A DNA stretch of 64,000 nt from Haloarcula hispanica ATCC 33960 (GCF_000223905.1 NC_015948.1:1488001-1552000); one strand, 5' to 3'; positions 1-8,334 are shown, numbered from the stretch's first letter. Notes: a model not told the origin generated them from the sequence alone. Numbers and translations: made by a program.

Positions 1-642
1 CCACGGGATGACGCCGACCCCTTCCATCTCACACACCGGCAAGAGGTTCGCCTCCTCGTGGCGGTCGACGGCGTTGTACTCCGGCTGCATCGAGACGAAC
101 CGCTCGTACCCCTCGATGTCCGCCGTGTACAGCGCCTTCTGGAACTGCCAGTTGGCCATCGTGCTCGCGCCGATATAGCGGACCAGCCCCTCGTCGACGA
201 GATACGTCAGCGCGTCCAGCGTCTCCTCGATGGGCGTGTCGTCGTCCCACCGGTGGATCTGATAGAGGTCCAGATAGTCGACGCCGAGGCGGTCCAGGGT
301 GGCGTGACACTGATCGATGATGTGTTTCTTCGAGAGCCCGCTGCCGTTCGGGCCGTCGTGCATATCGAAGTATACCTTCGAGGCTATGACCAGTTCGCCG
401 CGGCGAGCGGAGTCGATTGCACTGCCCAGAATCCGCTCGCTCTCCCCGTTCGAGTAGGCGTTGGCAGTATCGAAGAAGTTGATACCGAGATCGAGCGCCC
501 GTTCGAGTATCCGGCGGCTCTCAGCCTCGTCGTTCAGCATCCAGGGCTCCGCGCTCCCGAAGTTCATCGTTCCGAGACAGAGTTGGGACACGTCGAGCCC
601 TGTCGACCCGAGCGTGGTGTATGTCACCGGCGAATCACTCAT
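1..642 (-). CDS. Aldo/keto reductase (3' end beyond window)
   Basis: The minus-strand frame opens with ATG at 640-642 and stays open to base 1, so about 214 residues of a protein near 320 residues are present. The start reads MSDSPVTYTTLGSTGLDVS, followed by LCLGTMNFG, the typical first strand of the aldo/keto reductase barrel. FDTANAYSNGESE carries the catalytic Asp and Tyr, VIASKV the catalytic Lys, and YQIHRWD the active-site His region. Such enzymes reduce aldehydes or ketones with NADPH in the cytoplasm; the closest types are the YajO/Tas-like subgroup (inferred). The substrate is unknown. It is transcribed away from the gene starting at 702, so the two share a roughly 60-bp promoter region that is A/T-rich near 661-675. 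Confidence 0.9.
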   Translation of the reverse strand, partial: MSDSPVTYTTLGSTGLDVSQLCLGTMNFGSAEPWMLNDEAESRRILERALDLGINFFDTANAYSNGESERILGSAIDSARRGELVIASKVYFDMHDGPNGSGLSKKHIIDQCHATLDRLGVDYLDLYQIHRWDDDTPIEETLDALTYLVDEGLVRYIGASTMANWQFQKALYTADIEGYERFVSMQPEYNAVDRHEEANLLPVCEMEGVGVIPW

Positions 643-701
643 GCCACTTTGTACCACAGCTGTTGTTAAAGAATTTTGGGACTGCATACCGATGTCCGAA
701 C

Positions 702-1577
702 ATGAGCCGGGAGTCCGCACCGAAGGAAACAGATCCGATGGACGCACTCAGAACGCTCAGCGACGAGTCGCACACCGGAGAGAACAGATGCTGGCCGTGT
801 ACTGTCCTGAATCTGGGGCTCGTTGGAATCGGTGTTGTGTTCCTTCGCGCACGCAACCGCCCGCGGGCGAGCCTGCTGGTCGCCGTTGTCGGCGTCGCAG
901 TGGTCTACCTTCGGGGGTATCTGGTTCCGTACACGCCCGAATTTGCCCCGCGGCTGGTGGCAGCGTCACCGGTCCCGGACGAGTGGTTCCACGGAAAGCC
1001 ATCGCACAGAGAGTCATCCCGACAAGATGTGACTCGCCAGGAAAGCGAATCGCTGGCCGACGACGTGGGGATGGACGGCGAGACCGTTCTCCGGGAGCTA
1101 TCGGCGGCTGGCGTCATCGAAGTCGAGGGAGCGCAACTGTTTCTCGCGACGGCCATCGACTCGGCGTGGCACGAGCGAATGGACGAACTGGCCGACCGCT
1201 CGCTCGATTCGCTTTCGACGGCGCTGCAGGCGTCGCTCCCGCGAGTCGACTACACAGAACCGTACGCCGACGACGCGGAGTGGGTCGCACTCGGCTCCGA
1301 CCACAAGCAGCTCCTTCCTCGACCGGTCGTCGTCGCCGAGCTCGCGGCGTACGAGGTCCTCGGCGAACGTCTCGACGACGAGCGGCTCAGAGTCGCTGGC
1401 GCGGAAGCCTTCCGGATGTTTCTCGACAGGTGTCCGGTCTGTGGCGCCGAACTGGTCGAGTCGTCGTCGGTGTCGTGTTGTGGCGGCCATCTGGGACCAC
1501 GGCAGGACCCCGACGAGACGCTCGTCTGTCCGACCTGCGAGCAGCGCCTCTACACCTTTGAAGTGAGCGACAACTGA
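702..1577 (+). CDS. Membrane protein with C-terminal zinc-ribbon cysteines, unknown function
   Basis: I do not recognise a named family. The ATG at 702 gives 291 residues; ATG 738 is an alternative start. Two hydrophobic stretches near the N-terminus (LGLVGIGVVFL, and ASLLVAVVGVAVVYL) suggest a membrane hairpin. A soluble acidic domain follows, containing a helix-turn-helix-like run (ESLADDVGMDGETVLRELSAAGVIEVEG) that could be a small winged-helix element. The C-terminus has two cysteine pairs, CPVC and CPTC, with an extra CC between them, consistent with a double zinc ribbon. The gene diverges from the aldo/keto reductase. A membrane-tethered regulatory or adaptor protein is possible, but no function is claimed. 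Confidence 0.7.
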   Translation: MSRESAPKETDPMDALRTLSDESHTGENRCWPCTVLNLGLVGIGVVFLRARNRPRASLLVAVVGVAVVYLRGYLVPYTPEFAPRLVAASPVPDEWFHGKPSHRESSRQDVTRQESESLADDVGMDGETVLRELSAAGVIEVEGAQLFLATAIDSAWHERMDELADRSLDSLSTALQASLPRVDYTEPYADDAEWVALGSDHKQLLPRPVVVAELAAYEVLGERLDDERLRVAGAEAFRMFLDRCPVCGAELVESSSVSCCGGHLGPRQDPDETLVCPTCEQRLYTFEVSDN

Positions 1578-1834
1578 AACGAGGTACAGGAACGGCCGAA
1601 TCGGTGTCTGGTCCGGGATTCGAGACGCTAGCCGGGTTCTGTTCGGAGAGACGATGGACGGGAACGGTGGGAGAGTCCCGCCTGTACCGCTGGTGCGTGC
1701 GGTCCCGCGGACAACCATGCTCCGTGAGACGGTTGACGTCGGCCGGGTCGGAGTGGTGGGGAACATTGGTGACCCAACGGTGGTCCCACCTGGTCCCGGA
1801 CGGCAGGGGGAGTGAAACCCAGCCGCTAGAAATA

Positions 1835-1850
1835 TACAACTGATGTTGTA
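1835..1850. promoter_or_regulatory. Inverted repeat upstream of gfcR (candidate operator)
   Basis: TACAAC and GTTGTA form a perfect 6-bp inverted repeat around the spacer TGAT. It lies about 62 bp before the gfcR start and about 30 bp before its TATA-like box, a position suited to a transcription factor acting on gfcR, possibly GfcR itself. Function is inferred from position and symmetry only. Confidence 0.4.
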
Positions 1851-1881
1851 AATAAATTTTCGGTAAGTGAAGAACACTGCC

Positions 1882-1889
1882 TATTAAAT
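1882..1889 (+). promoter_or_regulatory. TATA-like box of gfcR
   Basis: TATTAAAT sits about 23-30 bp before the ATG at 1912, the spacing expected when a haloarchaeal transcript starts at or very close to the start codon (leaderless). Confidence 0.55.
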
Positions 1890-1911
1890 CCTCGCACACG
1901 GAGATGGTGGT

Positions 1912-2550
1912 ATGAAGAATATCGACGACCTCGTCGACAGCGCGTCCGACCTGGCACAGCGTGGCCTCTCTAAGGGCGAGATCGCTGACGAGCTCAACGT
2001 CTCCCGCGAGACGGCGAGTTGGCTTGTCGAACGCAGCGGCACCGGCACGGAACCGGAGACGAGCGACGACGGCGGTCCCCACGACATCCACGTCGACTGG
2101 TCCGCCGTCGGGCGGGACAGCAACCGGCTGTACCACGCGGGGGCGGCGATGGCGGACCTGCTCTCGAAGAAAGGCGACGACGTGGACCTCACCATCGGCA
2201 TCGAGAAGGCCGGCGCACCGCTTGCGACGACTGTTGCCCGGGAACTGGAAACCGACCTCGGGACGTACGCCCCGACGAAACACCAGTGGGACGACGACGA
2301 GAGCGAGACCAGTGACGGTTCGTTCTCCCGGAACTTCGCGCAGATCCGGGACCGCGACTGCTACGTCGTCGACGACACTATCACGAGCGGCAAGACGATG
2401 GGCGAAACCATCGACGCGATCCACGAACAGGGCGGCAACCCCGTGGCCTGCGTCGTGCTGGCTGACAAGCGCGGCGTCGGCGACATCCGCGGCGTCCCGG
2501 TGTACTCCCTGCTGCAGGTCATCCGAGTCGGCAGCGACGGCGACTCGTAA
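1912..2550 (+). CDS. gfcR: GfcR-type transcriptional regulator (HTH plus PRTase domain)
   Basis: This 212-residue protein joins an N-terminal helix-turn-helix (residues about 13-40, GLSKGEIADELNVSRETASW) to a phosphoribosyltransferase-like domain. The PRPP-binding loop VVDDTITSGKTMG lies at residues 152-164. The family was long annotated as orotate phosphoribosyltransferase-like, but in Haloferax volcanii the homologue GfcR is established as an activator of glucose and fructose degradation genes (the semi-phosphorylative Entner-Doudoroff route). The PRTase fold is thought to act as a ligand sensor rather than an enzyme. The ATG at 1912 fits the TATA-like box 23-30 bp upstream. A KDG/DHDPS-type aldolase is at 31600, far away, so any regulatory link to it is only suggestive. 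Confidence 0.88.
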   Translation: MKNIDDLVDSASDLAQRGLSKGEIADELNVSRETASWLVERSGTGTEPETSDDGGPHDIHVDWSAVGRDSNRLYHAGAAMADLLSKKGDDVDLTIGIEKAGAPLATTVARELETDLGTYAPTKHQWDDDESETSDGSFSRNFAQIRDRDCYVVDDTITSGKTMGETIDAIHEQGGNPVACVVLADKRGVGDIRGVPVYSLLQVIRVGSDGDS

Positions 2551-2665
2551 CAATCCTGACGGACTGAGCGGAGCGCGTGTTACGTCGAGCGGCCGTCGAA
2601 GCACCTGAATCAGTGTGGCCGCGCGAGAGACTATCCTTTTATTCGTGCCGTGCGTAATCCGCGGC

Positions 2666-2863
2666 ATGACTGTACTGTCGTTCGACGAACAGGGCGTAGA
2701 TGTCGTCTACGAGGGGACGGAGTTCCGCCTCGAAAAGGCCCTCATCGAGGACGCCATCCAGAAGTCGTATCCCGACGTGACCGATCACGAAGTGCTGCAG
2801 ATGGTCGAGCCGGAACCCGCGCTATCGGGAGAACCCCAGCGTATCGCCGAGATCGTGAACTGA
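2666..2863 (+). CDS. Small haloarchaeal protein (DUF5800-like)
   Basis: The 65-residue acidic protein starts at the ATG at 2666 (MTVLSFDEQGVDVVYEG). An upstream in-frame start at 2615 would add a non-acidic leader that overlaps the TATA-like CTTTTATT near 2635-2642, so the internal ATG is preferred. The compact beta-then-helix pattern ending in SGEPQRIAEIVN resembles the haloarchaeal DUF5800 group, recalled rather than searched. No catalytic motif or membrane segment is visible. It stands alone between gfcR and the thiolase operon; its function is unknown. Confidence 0.75.
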   Translation: MTVLSFDEQGVDVVYEGTEFRLEKALIEDAIQKSYPDVTDHEVLQMVEPEPALSGEPQRIAEIVN

Positions 2864-2990
2864 AGCGGAGATAGTTCCTTTCTGGGCGATAGACCCCTCG
2901 TGGGAGATAACCTCGATAAAGAACCCATACCCCGTTTTTAGGCGTTTATGGCCCCGAATATGCGCTAATTAAGCATCCGAGCAGTAGGCA

Positions 2991-2996
2991 TTTAAG
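2991..2996 (+). promoter_or_regulatory. TATA-like box of the thiolase operon
   Basis: TTTAAG begins 29 bp before the ATG at 3020, preceded by the purine-rich AGTAGGCA that can act as a BRE. The sequence GGGAGATA directly precedes the start codon. The 156-bp gap before 3020 is otherwise A/T-rich and non-coding. Confidence 0.5.
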
Positions 2997-3019
2997 CCGT
3001 CAGCGCACACTGGGAGATA

Positions 3020-4186
3020 ATGTCAGACCCACGTATCGCCGGGGCCAGCGTGACACATTTCGGGAAACACCCCGAGCGAACCGGCCGAGACCTGTTCGCC
3101 GAGGCCGGACTCGAAGCGCTATCGCAATCCGGAATCGACCCGGACGACGCTGAAGCCCTCTATTACGGCAACTTCATGGGAGAGCTCGCGGAACACCAGG
3201 GCCATCAGGGCCCGCTTATGGCCGAGGCCATTGGCCTGGACGTTCCGGCGACCCGCGTCGAAGCGGCCTGTGCATCAGCCGGTACGGCCGTTCGTGAAGC
3301 CGTCAAGACGATCCGGAACGGCGAAGCGGAGGTCGTCGTCGTCGGCGGCGCAGAGCGGATGACTAATATCGGGACGGCGGCGGCGACGGACGCGCTCGCT
3401 ATCGCCGCCGACGACCTCTACGAGGTCCGCGCCGGGATGACCTTCCCCGGGGCGTACGCGCTGATGGCCCGGTCGTACTTCGACCAGTACGGCGGCTCCC
3501 ACGAGGACCTCGCTCACATCGCCGCCAAGAACCACGAGCACGCGCTGGTCAACGAGCACGCCCAGATTCAGCAGGAAATCACGGTCGAGGACGCGATGGA
3601 GGCCCCGACGATTGCGGACCCGCTGGGCCTCTATGACTCCTGTCCGATTACTGACGGGGCCGCGGCTGCCGTCCTGACGACGGAGGCCTACGCTGAGGAA
3701 CACGACCTGGACGCCCCAGTCGCCATCACCGGCACCGGACAGGGCGGCGACAATCTCGCACTGCAGGACCGCCCGCATCTGGCACAGACCCCCGCCGCCG
3801 ACAAGGCCGCCGAAGAGGCCTATGGGGACGCCGGCGTCGGTCCAGACGACGTCGACTTCGCCGAAGTCCACGACTGTTTCACTATCGCGGAAGTACTCGC
3901 AATCGAATCGCTGGGCTTCTACGAGCGCGGTGAGGGCATCGCCGCGGCGCGCAACGGGGAGACGACCCGTGACGGCGACCTCCCGATAAACCTCTCTGGC
4001 GGGCTGAAAGCCAAAGGTCACCCGGTCGGCGCGACCGGTGTCGCCCAGTTGGCGACCGTTGCCTGGCTCCTCGACGGGTCGCACCCGCGGGCCGACGCCG
4101 TCCCGGACAGCACCGTCGGCGTCGCGCACAACGCGGGCGGTACAGTCGCGTCTACGACCGTCCACGTCATGGAGGTGCAAGAATGA
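3020..4186 (+). CDS. Thiolase family protein (SCP2-type acetyl-CoA acyltransferase)
   Basis: The 388-residue protein has the thiolase fold. The nucleophile region EAACASAG places the active Cys at residue 84. The HDCF motif (284-287) and GHPVGATG (333-340) supply the other catalytic histidines. The C-terminal CxG motif of classic thiolases is replaced by HNAGG, as in SCP2-type and archaeal thiolases. Known archaeal relatives condense or cleave acyl-CoA and assemble with a DUF35 zinc-ribbon/OB-fold protein and sometimes HMG-CoA synthase. Here the DUF35 partner overlaps the stop codon by 4 bp (4183). No HMG-CoA synthase gene is adjacent, so whether it serves acetoacetyl-CoA synthesis or fatty-acid breakdown is open. 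Confidence 0.9.
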   Translation: MSDPRIAGASVTHFGKHPERTGRDLFAEAGLEALSQSGIDPDDAEALYYGNFMGELAEHQGHQGPLMAEAIGLDVPATRVEAACASAGTAVREAVKTIRNGEAEVVVVGGAERMTNIGTAAATDALAIAADDLYEVRAGMTFPGAYALMARSYFDQYGGSHEDLAHIAAKNHEHALVNEHAQIQQEITVEDAMEAPTIADPLGLYDSCPITDGAAAAVLTTEAYAEEHDLDAPVAITGTGQGGDNLALQDRPHLAQTPAADKAAEEAYGDAGVGPDDVDFAEVHDCFTIAEVLAIESLGFYERGEGIAAARNGETTRDGDLPINLSGGLKAKGHPVGATGVAQLATVAWLLDGSHPRADAVPDSTVGVAHNAGGTVASTTVHVMEVQE

Positions 4187-4569
4187 CCGAATCCGCACGA
4201 GACGGCGAGTACGACGAGTGGCTCGACAGCATCGAATCGGACGACGGTTATTACCTCGAATGTTCGAACGGCCACGGCTGGCTGCCGCCCCGGCGGGTGT
4301 GCCCGCGCTGTCACGACCAGGAACTCTCGGCGGTCGATCTGCCAGAATCCGGCGAAATCGCGAGCCACACGACGATTACCGTCCCGACGCCGCAGTTCGA
4401 GGACGACGCGCCCTACGTCACCGCCATCGCCGACTTCGGACCGGTGTCGGTCACGGGACTCGTCCGTGACGTGGACCCGGACGACGTTGCCATCGGCGAC
4501 GTGGTCGGTATCGACGTCGGCGAGCGCGTGACGACCGGCGACAGAGCCGTCGTGTTCCGGCCGCGCTAG
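4183..4569 (+). CDS. Zn-ribbon domain-containing OB-fold protein (DUF35), thiolase partner
   Basis: This 128-residue protein begins with a short helix, then a zinc-ribbon-like knuckle (YYLECSNGHGW and CPRCHDQ; Cys 27, 40 and 43 with a nearby His) and an OB-fold (ITVPTPQFEDDAPYVTAIADFG through VVGIDVGERVTTGDRAVVFRPR). DUF35 proteins are established CoA-substrate-shuttling partners of archaeal SCP2-type thiolases. Its ATG overlaps the thiolase stop by 4 bp (ATGA), indicating translational coupling. The first half of the ribbon has one Cys rather than a CxxC pair, so the metal site may be incomplete or use His 31. Confidence 0.9.
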   Translation: MTESARDGEYDEWLDSIESDDGYYLECSNGHGWLPPRRVCPRCHDQELSAVDLPESGEIASHTTITVPTPQFEDDAPYVTAIADFGPVSVTGLVRDVDPDDVAIGDVVGIDVGERVTTGDRAVVFRPR

Positions 4570-4572
4570 AAC

Positions 4573-5514
4573 TCAGTTCTCGACCGTTACCGACGTCACT
4601 CTGTCGCGGACCACGTCGACGAACTCACCGGGGTGTTCGACGTGGGGCAGGAGCAGCGAGTCACCGAACACGACGAGCATCGCGTCCGCCTGTTCGGCCA
4701 GGTCGCGACCCTCCGACAGCGGCGTGATGTCGGCGTCCTCGCCCCAGACCAGCGTCACGGGCACGTCGAGGCCGGCCAGCGTTTCACCAAGGTCGTCCTC
4801 CGGGTCGAGGAAGCCGGAGACGAACGACGCCGGTGCGAACCGCGCGCCGGGCTGGTGGCCGCTCTGCCACTCGTAGTCGACGACGTCCTCGGTGAGATTA
4901 TCCATGTCGTAGTAGCCGTGGTCGGCGTGGAAGTGCCGGATGGAGGGTTTCGAGACGGTAAGGTTGTAGATGGCCTCGCCGATGACCGGCGCGCGGAGCA
5001 GCGAGCGGAGCCAGACGGTACGATTACCCATCGAACTGTCCGTCGGGCAGATGAGGACGAGTTCCTTGACGTCGACTTCCTGTGCCGCGCTGGCGGCGTA
5101 GGCCCCGGTCAGTGACGACGCGACGACGGTCGCATCGGTGGTGTTGTCCTCGATGAAATCGCGCACGAAGGCCGTGTACAGCGACGCCGAGTACAGCAGC
5201 GGCGGCCGGTCCGTGTGCCCGAAGCCCGGCAGATCCGGCGCGATGACGTGGTAGTCCTCGGCCAGCGTGTCGAACACCGTGTGGAACTCGTGATTGCTGG
5301 CAGCGGCGTTGATGCCGTGGCACAACACGAGGTCCGGGTCCGACGGGTCCCCGGCTTCAGTGTACGCAATATCGAACCCGCGCCAGCGGTACGTCCCCTG
5401 TTCCCCGTCGAGCATCGGTTCGAACGCGCCGGCCCGCGACTGCAGCACGCGGTTGGCAGCGGCTGTCGCGCCGACCGCACCAACGACCGCCCCGAGCGCC
5501 TTGCGGAGTCTCAT
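4573..5514 (-). CDS. Alpha/beta hydrolase with N-terminal hydrophobic anchor
   Basis: The 313-residue alpha/beta hydrolase starts at the ATG at 5512-5514, directly before a basic-hydrophobic helix (residues 1-20) that may anchor it in the membrane. The oxyanion strand HGINA (66-70), the nucleophile elbow ASSLTG (Ser 134), an Asp in WGEDADITPL and a His in LLPHVEHPGEF form a plausible catalytic triad. The elbow departs from GxSxG (Ala and Thr flank it), seen in some hydrolase subfamilies. The substrate is unknown. It ends 3 bp from the DUF35 gene stop, tail to tail. A 100-bp gap separates it from meaB upstream, so it may or may not be co-transcribed with that pair. Confidence 0.85.
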   Translation of the reverse strand: MRLRKALGAVVGAVGATAAANRVLQSRAGAFEPMLDGEQGTYRWRGFDIAYTEAGDPSDPDLVLCHGINAAASNHEFHTVFDTLAEDYHVIAPDLPGFGHTDRPPLLYSASLYTAFVRDFIEDNTTDATVVASSLTGAYAASAAQEVDVKELVLICPTDSSMGNRTVWLRSLLRAPVIGEAIYNLTVSKPSIRHFHADHGYYDMDNLTEDVVDYEWQSGHQPGARFAPASFVSGFLDPEDDLGETLAGLDVPVTLVWGEDADITPLSEGRDLAEQADAMLVVFGDSLLLPHVEHPGEFVDVVRDRVTSVTVEN

Positions 5515-5614
5515 ACTGATATCTTGGGGCCCGGAGTGTGTTATACATGCTGGACGAGCATCAGGTGTCGATTGCCCGAGAGCTTTCTCAGTCCGGTGGG
5601 TGCCAGCCTCGTAC

Positions 5615-6673
5615 TCAGGCCCCGTCGCGACGCTCGTCGAGACACGCACGGAGCGGCGCGAGGACCTCGTCGACGACGGTGTACGGGTCGGTGTTTCGCT
5701 CGATAACGGCATCGACGTACTGCTCGATGCCGCCGCGGCGGTCGAGTTCGTCGACCAGTAGTTCGTTGGCGTCCTCCCGAAGCAGGGTCCGAATCTCGGC
5801 GGCGAAGCGCTCCCGCGCCTGGCCCTCTCGGCGGCCGGTTCGGTCCAGGTAGTCCCCATGGTTGGCCAGCGCATCTAGGAAATCTTCGACGCCCTCGCCC
5901 CGATTGGCGACTGTCTCCACGATGGGGGGGTTCCACGTTTCCGACCCGTCGTCCTCGTCATCGGAGTCGTCGTCGGACGCGTCGCCGTGGTCACCGGCGA
6001 GTTCGGTCGGGCCGTGATGGCCGGAGTCCGGCCGTCCGCTCCGCCCCTGCAGCATCTCCCGGAGTTGCTGGACCGTCCGGTCGGCCCCATCGAGGTCGGC
6101 CTTGTTGACCACGAACACGTCCCCGATTTCGAGGATGCCGGCTTTGAGCATCTGCACGTCGTCGCCGCTGCCCGGCGGGACGAGCACGGCAACGGTGTCG
6201 GCGGTGCGGACGATGTCGACCTCGTTCTGGCCTGCGCCGACCGTCTCGACGATGATCTTGTCCTTGCCGAACGCGTCCAGCGCGGTCACGGCGTCGGTCG
6301 TCGCCGTCGACAGCCCACCGAGGGAGCCACGAGCGGACATCGACCGGAAGAACATGTCCATATCGCCGGCATTCGAGGCCATCCGTATCCGGTCGCCGAG
6401 CACCGCGCCGCCGGAGAACGGCGAGGACGGGTCGATAGCGATGACGCCGACGGTCTGGCCCTGCTCGCGGTAGGTCGCTGCGACCTTGTCGACCAGCGTG
6501 GACTTGCCCGCACCGGGGCTGCCCGTGACGCCGATAACGTCGGCTGTCCCGGTGTGCTGGTGGAGGTCGGAAATTATCTCTCGGTACCCCGACGAACGGT
6601 TCTCTATCAGTGTGATGACTCTGGCGAGGGCGCTGTGCTTGCCCGCAAGCAGGTCAGCGACGAGGTCGCTCAT
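5615..6673 (-). CDS. meaB: Methylmalonyl-CoA mutase-associated GTPase MeaB
   Basis: The 352-residue P-loop GTPase has Walker A GSPGAGKS (51-58), Walker B-like GVIAIDPSSPFSGGAVLGDR, the ETVGAGQNEVD switch region, and the NKAD specificity motif near residue 190. MeaB/ArgK proteins are known to gate adenosylcobalamin loading and protect methylmalonyl-CoA mutase from inactivation. Its ATG overlaps the stop of the B12-binding mutase subunit by 4 bp, making an operon whose products act on the same enzyme. Unusual: a strongly acidic low-complexity insertion (about residues 210-245, DDDSDDEDDG) lies after the G-domain, likely a halophilic surface loop. Confidence 0.95.
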   Translation of the reverse strand: MSDLVADLLAGKHSALARVITLIENRSSGYREIISDLHQHTGTADVIGVTGSPGAGKSTLVDKVAATYREQGQTVGVIAIDPSSPFSGGAVLGDRIRMASNAGDMDMFFRSMSARGSLGGLSTATTDAVTALDAFGKDKIIVETVGAGQNEVDIVRTADTVAVLVPPGSGDDVQMLKAGILEIGDVFVVNKADLDGADRTVQQLREMLQGRSGRPDSGHHGPTELAGDHGDASDDDSDDEDDGSETWNPPIVETVANRGEGVEDFLDALANHGDYLDRTGRREGQARERFAAEIRTLLREDANELLVDELDRRGGIEQYVDAVIERNTDPYTVVDEVLAPLRACLDERRDGA

Positions 6674-7092
6674 CGCTCGGGCGCGTTCTCGTGGATGTAG
6701 TCGATCATCTCCTCCATGGACGCGCCCGGGCCGAATATCTCGTCGACGCCCTGGCCGCGGAGTTCCGCCTGATCGTCATCCGGGACGATGCCGCCGACGA
6801 GGATGAGCCGGTCATCGAACGCGTCATACTCTCTTAGCCCGTCGAGAATCTTTGGGACCAGCGTGTTGTGCGCCCCCGAGAGAATGGAGATGCCGACAAC
6901 ATCTACGTCCTCCTGCACAGCGGCCTGCACGACTTCGTCGGGCGCTCGATGGAGCCCTGAGTAAATCACTTCAAAGCCAGCGTCACGGAGCGCCCGCGCG
7001 ATGACGTGTGCGCCCCGGTCGTGCCCGTCGAGTCCGACTTTCGCCACCAGACACCTGATGGTCCGTTCCGTCTGCTCCTGCTCGACACTCAT
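6670..7092 (-). CDS. Methylmalonyl-CoA mutase small (B12-binding) subunit
   Basis: A 140-residue stand-alone cobalamin-binding domain. The signature GLDGHDRGAHV gives DxHxxG at residues 22-27 (His 24 is the cobalt ligand), followed by GISILSGAH and VGGIVPDDD, the usual contacts for the nucleotide tail. In archaea the mutase is split, and this piece pairs with a catalytic subunit encoded elsewhere; no large subunit is in the window. The ATG at 7090-7092 is preferred over longer frames because the added N-terminus is not protein-like. It is co-transcribed with meaB. The enzyme converts methylmalonyl-CoA to succinyl-CoA in propionyl-CoA and methylaspartate-cycle metabolism. Confidence 0.93.
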   Translation of the reverse strand: MSVEQEQTERTIRCLVAKVGLDGHDRGAHVIARALRDAGFEVIYSGLHRAPDEVVQAAVQEDVDVVGISILSGAHNTLVPKILDGLREYDAFDDRLILVGGIVPDDDQAELRGQGVDEIFGPGASMEEMIDYIHENAPER

Positions 7093-7270
7093 GCCAGTAC
7101 GTACCGCGCGGTGTGTTTTCATTCTTGCCCTATTCATCATGACCGATGTCGATTGCGAGTCCCCGCAGGGAACGAAATATGCTGCCGGGTCGAGTGCGGG
7201 CTCACAGACCAGAATAGGACCATTCCATAGAACGACAATTCTAAGTTCGCTGCTAGCGGCGTTTCCACCA

Positions 7271-7945
7271 GTGCGAACAGTCGCCGTCATCCCCGCGTAC
7301 AACGAGTCGTCCACCATCGGGTCGGTGATCGACGGAACGAGCCGCTACGTCGACGAGGTGGTCGTCGTCGACGACGGGTCGTCGGACGACACCGCGGCCA
7401 TCGCTCGCGAGCACGGCGCACACGTCGTCACACACGTCTTTAACACCGGCGTCGGCGGAGCCGTCAGGACGGGCTACCAGTACGCCATCCGCCACGACTA
7501 CGACTTCGTCGTGCAGGTCGACGCCGACGGCCAGCACGACCCGGAGAAGATTCCGACCCTGCTTTCCCACGCCGAGGACGCGGACATGGTCATCGGCAGC
7601 CGCTACCTGAACGAGAGCATCGACGACTACCCGCTCATCAGGCGGCTGGGAATCACCTTCTTCACGACCGTCGTACGGAAGCTCGGCGGCATCGACATCA
7701 CCGATGTGACGAGCGGCTTCCGCGTCTACCGCGTGTCGGCGCTACAGGACATCCTCCACCGCTCGGACAACCACTGGGCGGTCGAACAGACGCTCGACGC
7801 GGCCCAGCGCGGCCAGCGGATCGAAGAAGTATCGATAGAGATGCCGATCCGGGACGAGGGCGAGTCGCAGTTCAGCCTCGACACGCTCGTGCTCTACCCG
7901 CTACGCATGACCGACACGGTGTTTCGCGTCCTCCTCTTTCGCTAA
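7271..7945 (+). CDS. Glycosyltransferase family 2 (DPM1/dolichyl-phosphate-sugar type)
   Basis: The GTG start at 7271 yields 224 residues beginning directly with the GT2 strand VAVIPAYNE. VVVDDGSSDDT and QVDADGQHDPEKI supply the nucleotide-sugar and metal-binding Asp residues, and GSRYL plus TSGFRVYR are typical of DPM-like enzymes. No membrane segment follows, so it would work at the inner face of the membrane, moving a sugar from a nucleotide to a polyprenyl (dolichol) phosphate. An upstream ATG at 7139 would add a 44-residue non-conserved leader and is not favoured. It heads a close-packed operon with DUF2304, polysaccharide deacetylase and flippase-like genes (gaps or overlaps of a few bases). 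Confidence 0.9.
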   Translation: MRTVAVIPAYNESSTIGSVIDGTSRYVDEVVVVDDGSSDDTAAIAREHGAHVVTHVFNTGVGGAVRTGYQYAIRHDYDFVVQVDADGQHDPEKIPTLLSHAEDADMVIGSRYLNESIDDYPLIRRLGITFFTTVVRKLGGIDITDVTSGFRVYRVSALQDILHRSDNHWAVEQTLDAAQRGQRIEEVSIEMPIRDEGESQFSLDTLVLYPLRMTDTVFRVLLFR

Positions 7946-7947
7946 TC

Positions 7948-8334
7948 ATGGTCTTTGGATTCGACTACTCACTGGTCAACCTCCTGTCGCTGGTCATCGG
8001 CCTGGCCTTCCTCGCGAACGGGTACATCATCGTCAGAAGCGAACGCGAATCGCTGGAGCTGTTCGTGATGTCGCTGCTGCTCGGCGCGGGGCTCATCGTC
8101 GTCGCCATCGTCCCAAACGTGTTCGAGGTCGTGGCGCGGCTGCTGGGCCTGGAGTGGAAAGCCCGGGCCATCCTCGTCATCTCGAACCTGACGCTGTTTG
8201 TGGCGGTGACGTATCTGCTCAATCGCATCGGCCACATGTACGACCGGCTGTCGCGGCTGAACGAGGAGCTGAGCCTCCTCCGGAGCGAACTGGAGGAACA
8301 CCAGCTACAGACCGAGGACCAGCAGGATGAGTAA
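7948..8334 (+). CDS. DUF2304 small membrane protein
   Basis: This 128-residue protein has three transmembrane helices (about residues 9-28, 38-57 and 73-93), then a hydrophilic coiled-coil tail (RLSRLNEELSLLRSELEEHQLQ). This matches the DUF2304 family, which is commonly encoded next to DPM-like GT2 enzymes and probably anchors or assists them (established association, mechanism unknown). It starts 2 bp after the GT2 gene and overlaps the deacetylase gene by 8 bp, so these proteins are likely made together. Confidence 0.88.
   Translation: MVFGFDYSLVNLLSLVIGLAFLANGYIIVRSERESLELFVMSLLLGAGLIVVAIVPNVFEVVARLLGLEWKARAILVISNLTLFVAVTYLLNRIGHMYDRLSRLNEELSLLRSELEEHQLQTEDQQDE

Larger units (their letters stand above)
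1578..1911. other. Intergenic stretch before gfcR, no supported gene
   Basis: The 334 bases hold no convincing coding frame; a 79-residue plus-strand frame at 1604-1843 lacks any recognisable feature. The first 240 bases are GC-rich and contain a small stem-loop at 1666-1682 (GGTGGGA, loop GAG, TCCCGCC, with one G-T pair). The last 90 bases are A/T-rich and contain the gfcR promoter and an inverted repeat, listed separately. An untranslated or structured RNA is conceivable, but no SRP, RNase P or tRNA signature was found. Confidence 0.5.

Noticed and set aside
1604-1843. 79-residue frame in the gfcR upstream gap
   Set aside because: Trp- and Arg-rich, no acidic bias, no ribosome-binding site and no family features.
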